Below, piece by piece: positions 62,261 to 64,000 of a DNA stretch of 64,000 nucleotides; position 1 is the stretch's first letter; every line of letters starts with the position of its first letter. The notes under the pieces are model-generated. The model was not told the origin of the DNA. It did not search any database and saw only the letters and a program-made list of their open reading frames with translations. The stretch is from Karstenula rhodostoma CBS 690.94 (Eukaryota > Ascomycota > Dothideomycetes > Pleosporales > Didymosphaeriaceae): the NCBI GenBank assembly GCA_010093485.1, contig MU001509.1, positions 1,269,267-1,333,266 of the forward strand, given 5' to 3'. The translations under genes and the position numbers were made by a program.

Positions 62261-64000
62261 TTATCCCCTTTTTTAAGGTTATTATTCTAATACTCTATTA
62301 TTACCTTATAACTTACTATTATAGTATAGTTTAAAGATATAAAAGTTTATTTTTTTATACTTTTAAATATAATATTATATTCTTCTTTAGATTTCTTAAG
62401 CTTCCCTAACTATATCTAAAGTACTAAAATAATTATTAACTAATTATTACTATATCTATACTAATAAGGTTTATATTATATATTATAGAGATTTACTATA
62501 AAATAGGGTAACTTAATAAAGTAGGGGGAATAAAAAGACGCGTTATACTTTACTAATATATAAATAAAGGGGGACTAAAAAAGTTACTAAAATACTAAGG
62601 TTTATTATTATAGTCTAGTTATTATAAGTATAAAGGCCTATAATAAAATATTAATAAAAGATAATATAATAGAAGATAATACTAATAGTAAGGAATAAAG
62701 TATTATCTTTTAGAATTACTAATAACTAATATTATATAATAAAGTCCTATATATATAAGAAACCCTAGGGATATTAAAGCCTTAGAAAGATAATAAATAT
62801 AAGTAGTATAGTATTTAAGGGGCTAAAGGTACTAGAATAGAAATTTATAAATTTAATAAAAATTTAAAGTTAAACTTTAGGCCCTAAATTTATATATTTA
62901 GAATAGCTAAACTAAGGGCTAAGGCCTAAAAGGTTATATTAGATATAGCCTATTATATACCCCCCTCCTCTCTAAAACTTAAGTTATAACTAAGAAGTAA
63001 GGTATTAAAAAAACTCTTTTATATAAGTATAGATAATTAAATATAGGTTTTTCTCCTACTATCTATATTTTAATTTATTAAGGTTAAGTTCTATCTAAAG
63101 TTAGAACTAAGGTATTTTACTACTTCTAGTATTTAATAAAAAAGGAAGTTTCTATTTCTTATAATATTTATTATATAAAATATATTATTTCTATATTTAT
63201 AAGAATATAGTTCTTTAAACTATAACTTATTTAGTTAGAGGTAAATTATATAGTTAATAGTTAAAAAGGTATTCTTTTTTCTATTCTTAATATTTTAAAA
63301 CTTAAATAATTTATACTATTTTTTTATTATTTAGATTTTACTTATATACTTTCTAGACTTTTATTTTAATATATTATAGTTATAGTTTATAATAGTAAAA
63401 GATTATAAAAGTGTATATAATATTAATATATTTATTTAACTATACTATAAATAAATTTTATAACTTTACTTCTAATACTTTTTCTCTACTTTACTAACTT
63501 CTCTTTTAAGTATTAACTATTCTTTCTACTTATATATTTTAAATAGCTATTTTTTTATTTATATACTTCTAGCTTCTATACTCTATTATTAATATAGATA
63601 GCCTTTTTACTTATAGTAGAAAACTAATAACTTTAAATTATAAGAAAATAAAATATATTACTAAAGAGTTTAAATCTAAAAGTAAAGTTATAGCCTAATT
63701 TTAGATACTATTATATACTTTAATTATACTAAAAAAAATACTATTATATAATCTAGTAAGTCTTTTTTTTTATAATTTAAAGAGAAAATTTCTTTAGATA
63801 ATACTTAATAAGTAAATTTTAAGTTTTTTTTTATAATTATTTTACTTTCTCTTATCCCTTTTTTCTTTTTTTTAAGCTTTTATTTATAGTTTACTAGTTT
63901 TTTAAGAGTTTAGGTATTTATAACTATACTTTTTCTAGTTTAAATAATAAGAGAGTAATCTAGTATTATATTATTATTAAGTAGTAGTATAAAAACTATA
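62261..64000. other. RIP-degraded retroelement sequence running off the window
   Basis: Contains B7 and, from about 62,620, ~180 bp similar to the start of LTR C1 (TATTATAAGTATAAA). At 62,960-62,973 CCCCCCTCCTCTCT is a second minus-strand polypurine-type tract after an LTR-like end CTATTATATA. Beyond ~63,000 the sequence is unclassified, AT-rich and without open frames. Confidence 0.45.
62475..62595 (-). mobile_element. Family B element, copy B7
   Basis: 121 bp, the shortest copy, flanked by TAAGGTTTAT (62,465-62,474 and 62,596-62,605), 10 bp. It lacks the last ~35 bp of B2 at the variable end, which supports truncation at that end. Confidence 0.75.

Noticed and set aside
12950..64000. Mitochondrial DNA inserted in the nucleus
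   Set aside because: No mitochondrial genes, tRNAs or introns are seen. The AT richness comes with CpA/TpG loss and LTR/poly(A) element structure.
12950..64000. tRNA or rRNA genes in the AT-rich block
   Set aside because: No cloverleaf-compatible GC stems or rRNA-like stretches were found by eye. The tRNA-related bases at 28,846 and 40,223 are primer-binding sites.

Overview
This window comes from a filamentous ascomycete nucleus (Pezizomycotina, most likely a Dothideomycete-type fungus; the assignment to class is inference). Introns are 48-147 bp with GT..AG ends and GCTAAC/CTGAC-like branch points, the genes have clear filamentous-fungal families, and the repeat half carries the signature of repeat-induced point mutation (RIP). 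No bacterial, viral or organellar gene set is visible.

Region 1 (1-12,949) is ordinary, balanced-GC, gene-dense sequence with five protein genes, all on the + strand: the 3' part of the mitochondrial Miro GTPase GEM1; a Zds1/2-like regulator with a six-base first exon; a Slm1/2-like F-BAR plus PH protein; a mitochondrial iron-type alcohol dehydrogenase of the hydroxyacid-oxoacid transhydrogenase (HOT/ADHFE1) class; and a 745-residue multi-pass membrane protein I do not recognise. They do not form a pathway or cluster. Miro and HOT are mitochondrial, while Zds and Slm belong to cortex/stress signalling.

Region 2 (12,950-64,000) is an AT-rich isochore that begins immediately after the last stop codon. 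It is almost devoid of CpA/TpG, has no open reading frame that looks like a gene, and is made of nested, dead transposable elements. Because target-site duplications (TSDs) survive, the order of insertion can be read. The families are: (A) a poly(A)-tailed ~1.22-1.28 kb element, seven near-complete or full-length copies plus shorter pieces, TSD 9-12 bp; (B) a family without poly(A), anchored at one end and variable at the other, 121-1,288 bp, TSD 9-13 bp; (C) a ~0.5 kb LTR family, two of them solo LTRs with 5-bp TSDs; a Ty1/copia element (two near-complete copies with 206-207 bp LTRs, plus an older inverted remnant); and a Ty3/gypsy element (one 8.2 kb copy and one internally deleted 5.1 kb copy, both with 246-bp LTRs).

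Two nests explain most of the region. In the first, an old minus-strand copia remnant (about 25,420-39,304) was split by A5, B4, copia-1 (itself carrying B5) and A6 (carrying A7, which carries solo LTR C1 and B6). In the second, LTR C2 (39,305-62,260) holds A9, which holds A8, which holds copia-2 and gypsy-2; copia-2 in turn holds gypsy-1. All coordinates and alignments were made by eye. I found no effector-like gene, no biosynthetic cluster and no convincing new protein system. The most novel material is repeat families A and B and the fine structure of the RIP damage.
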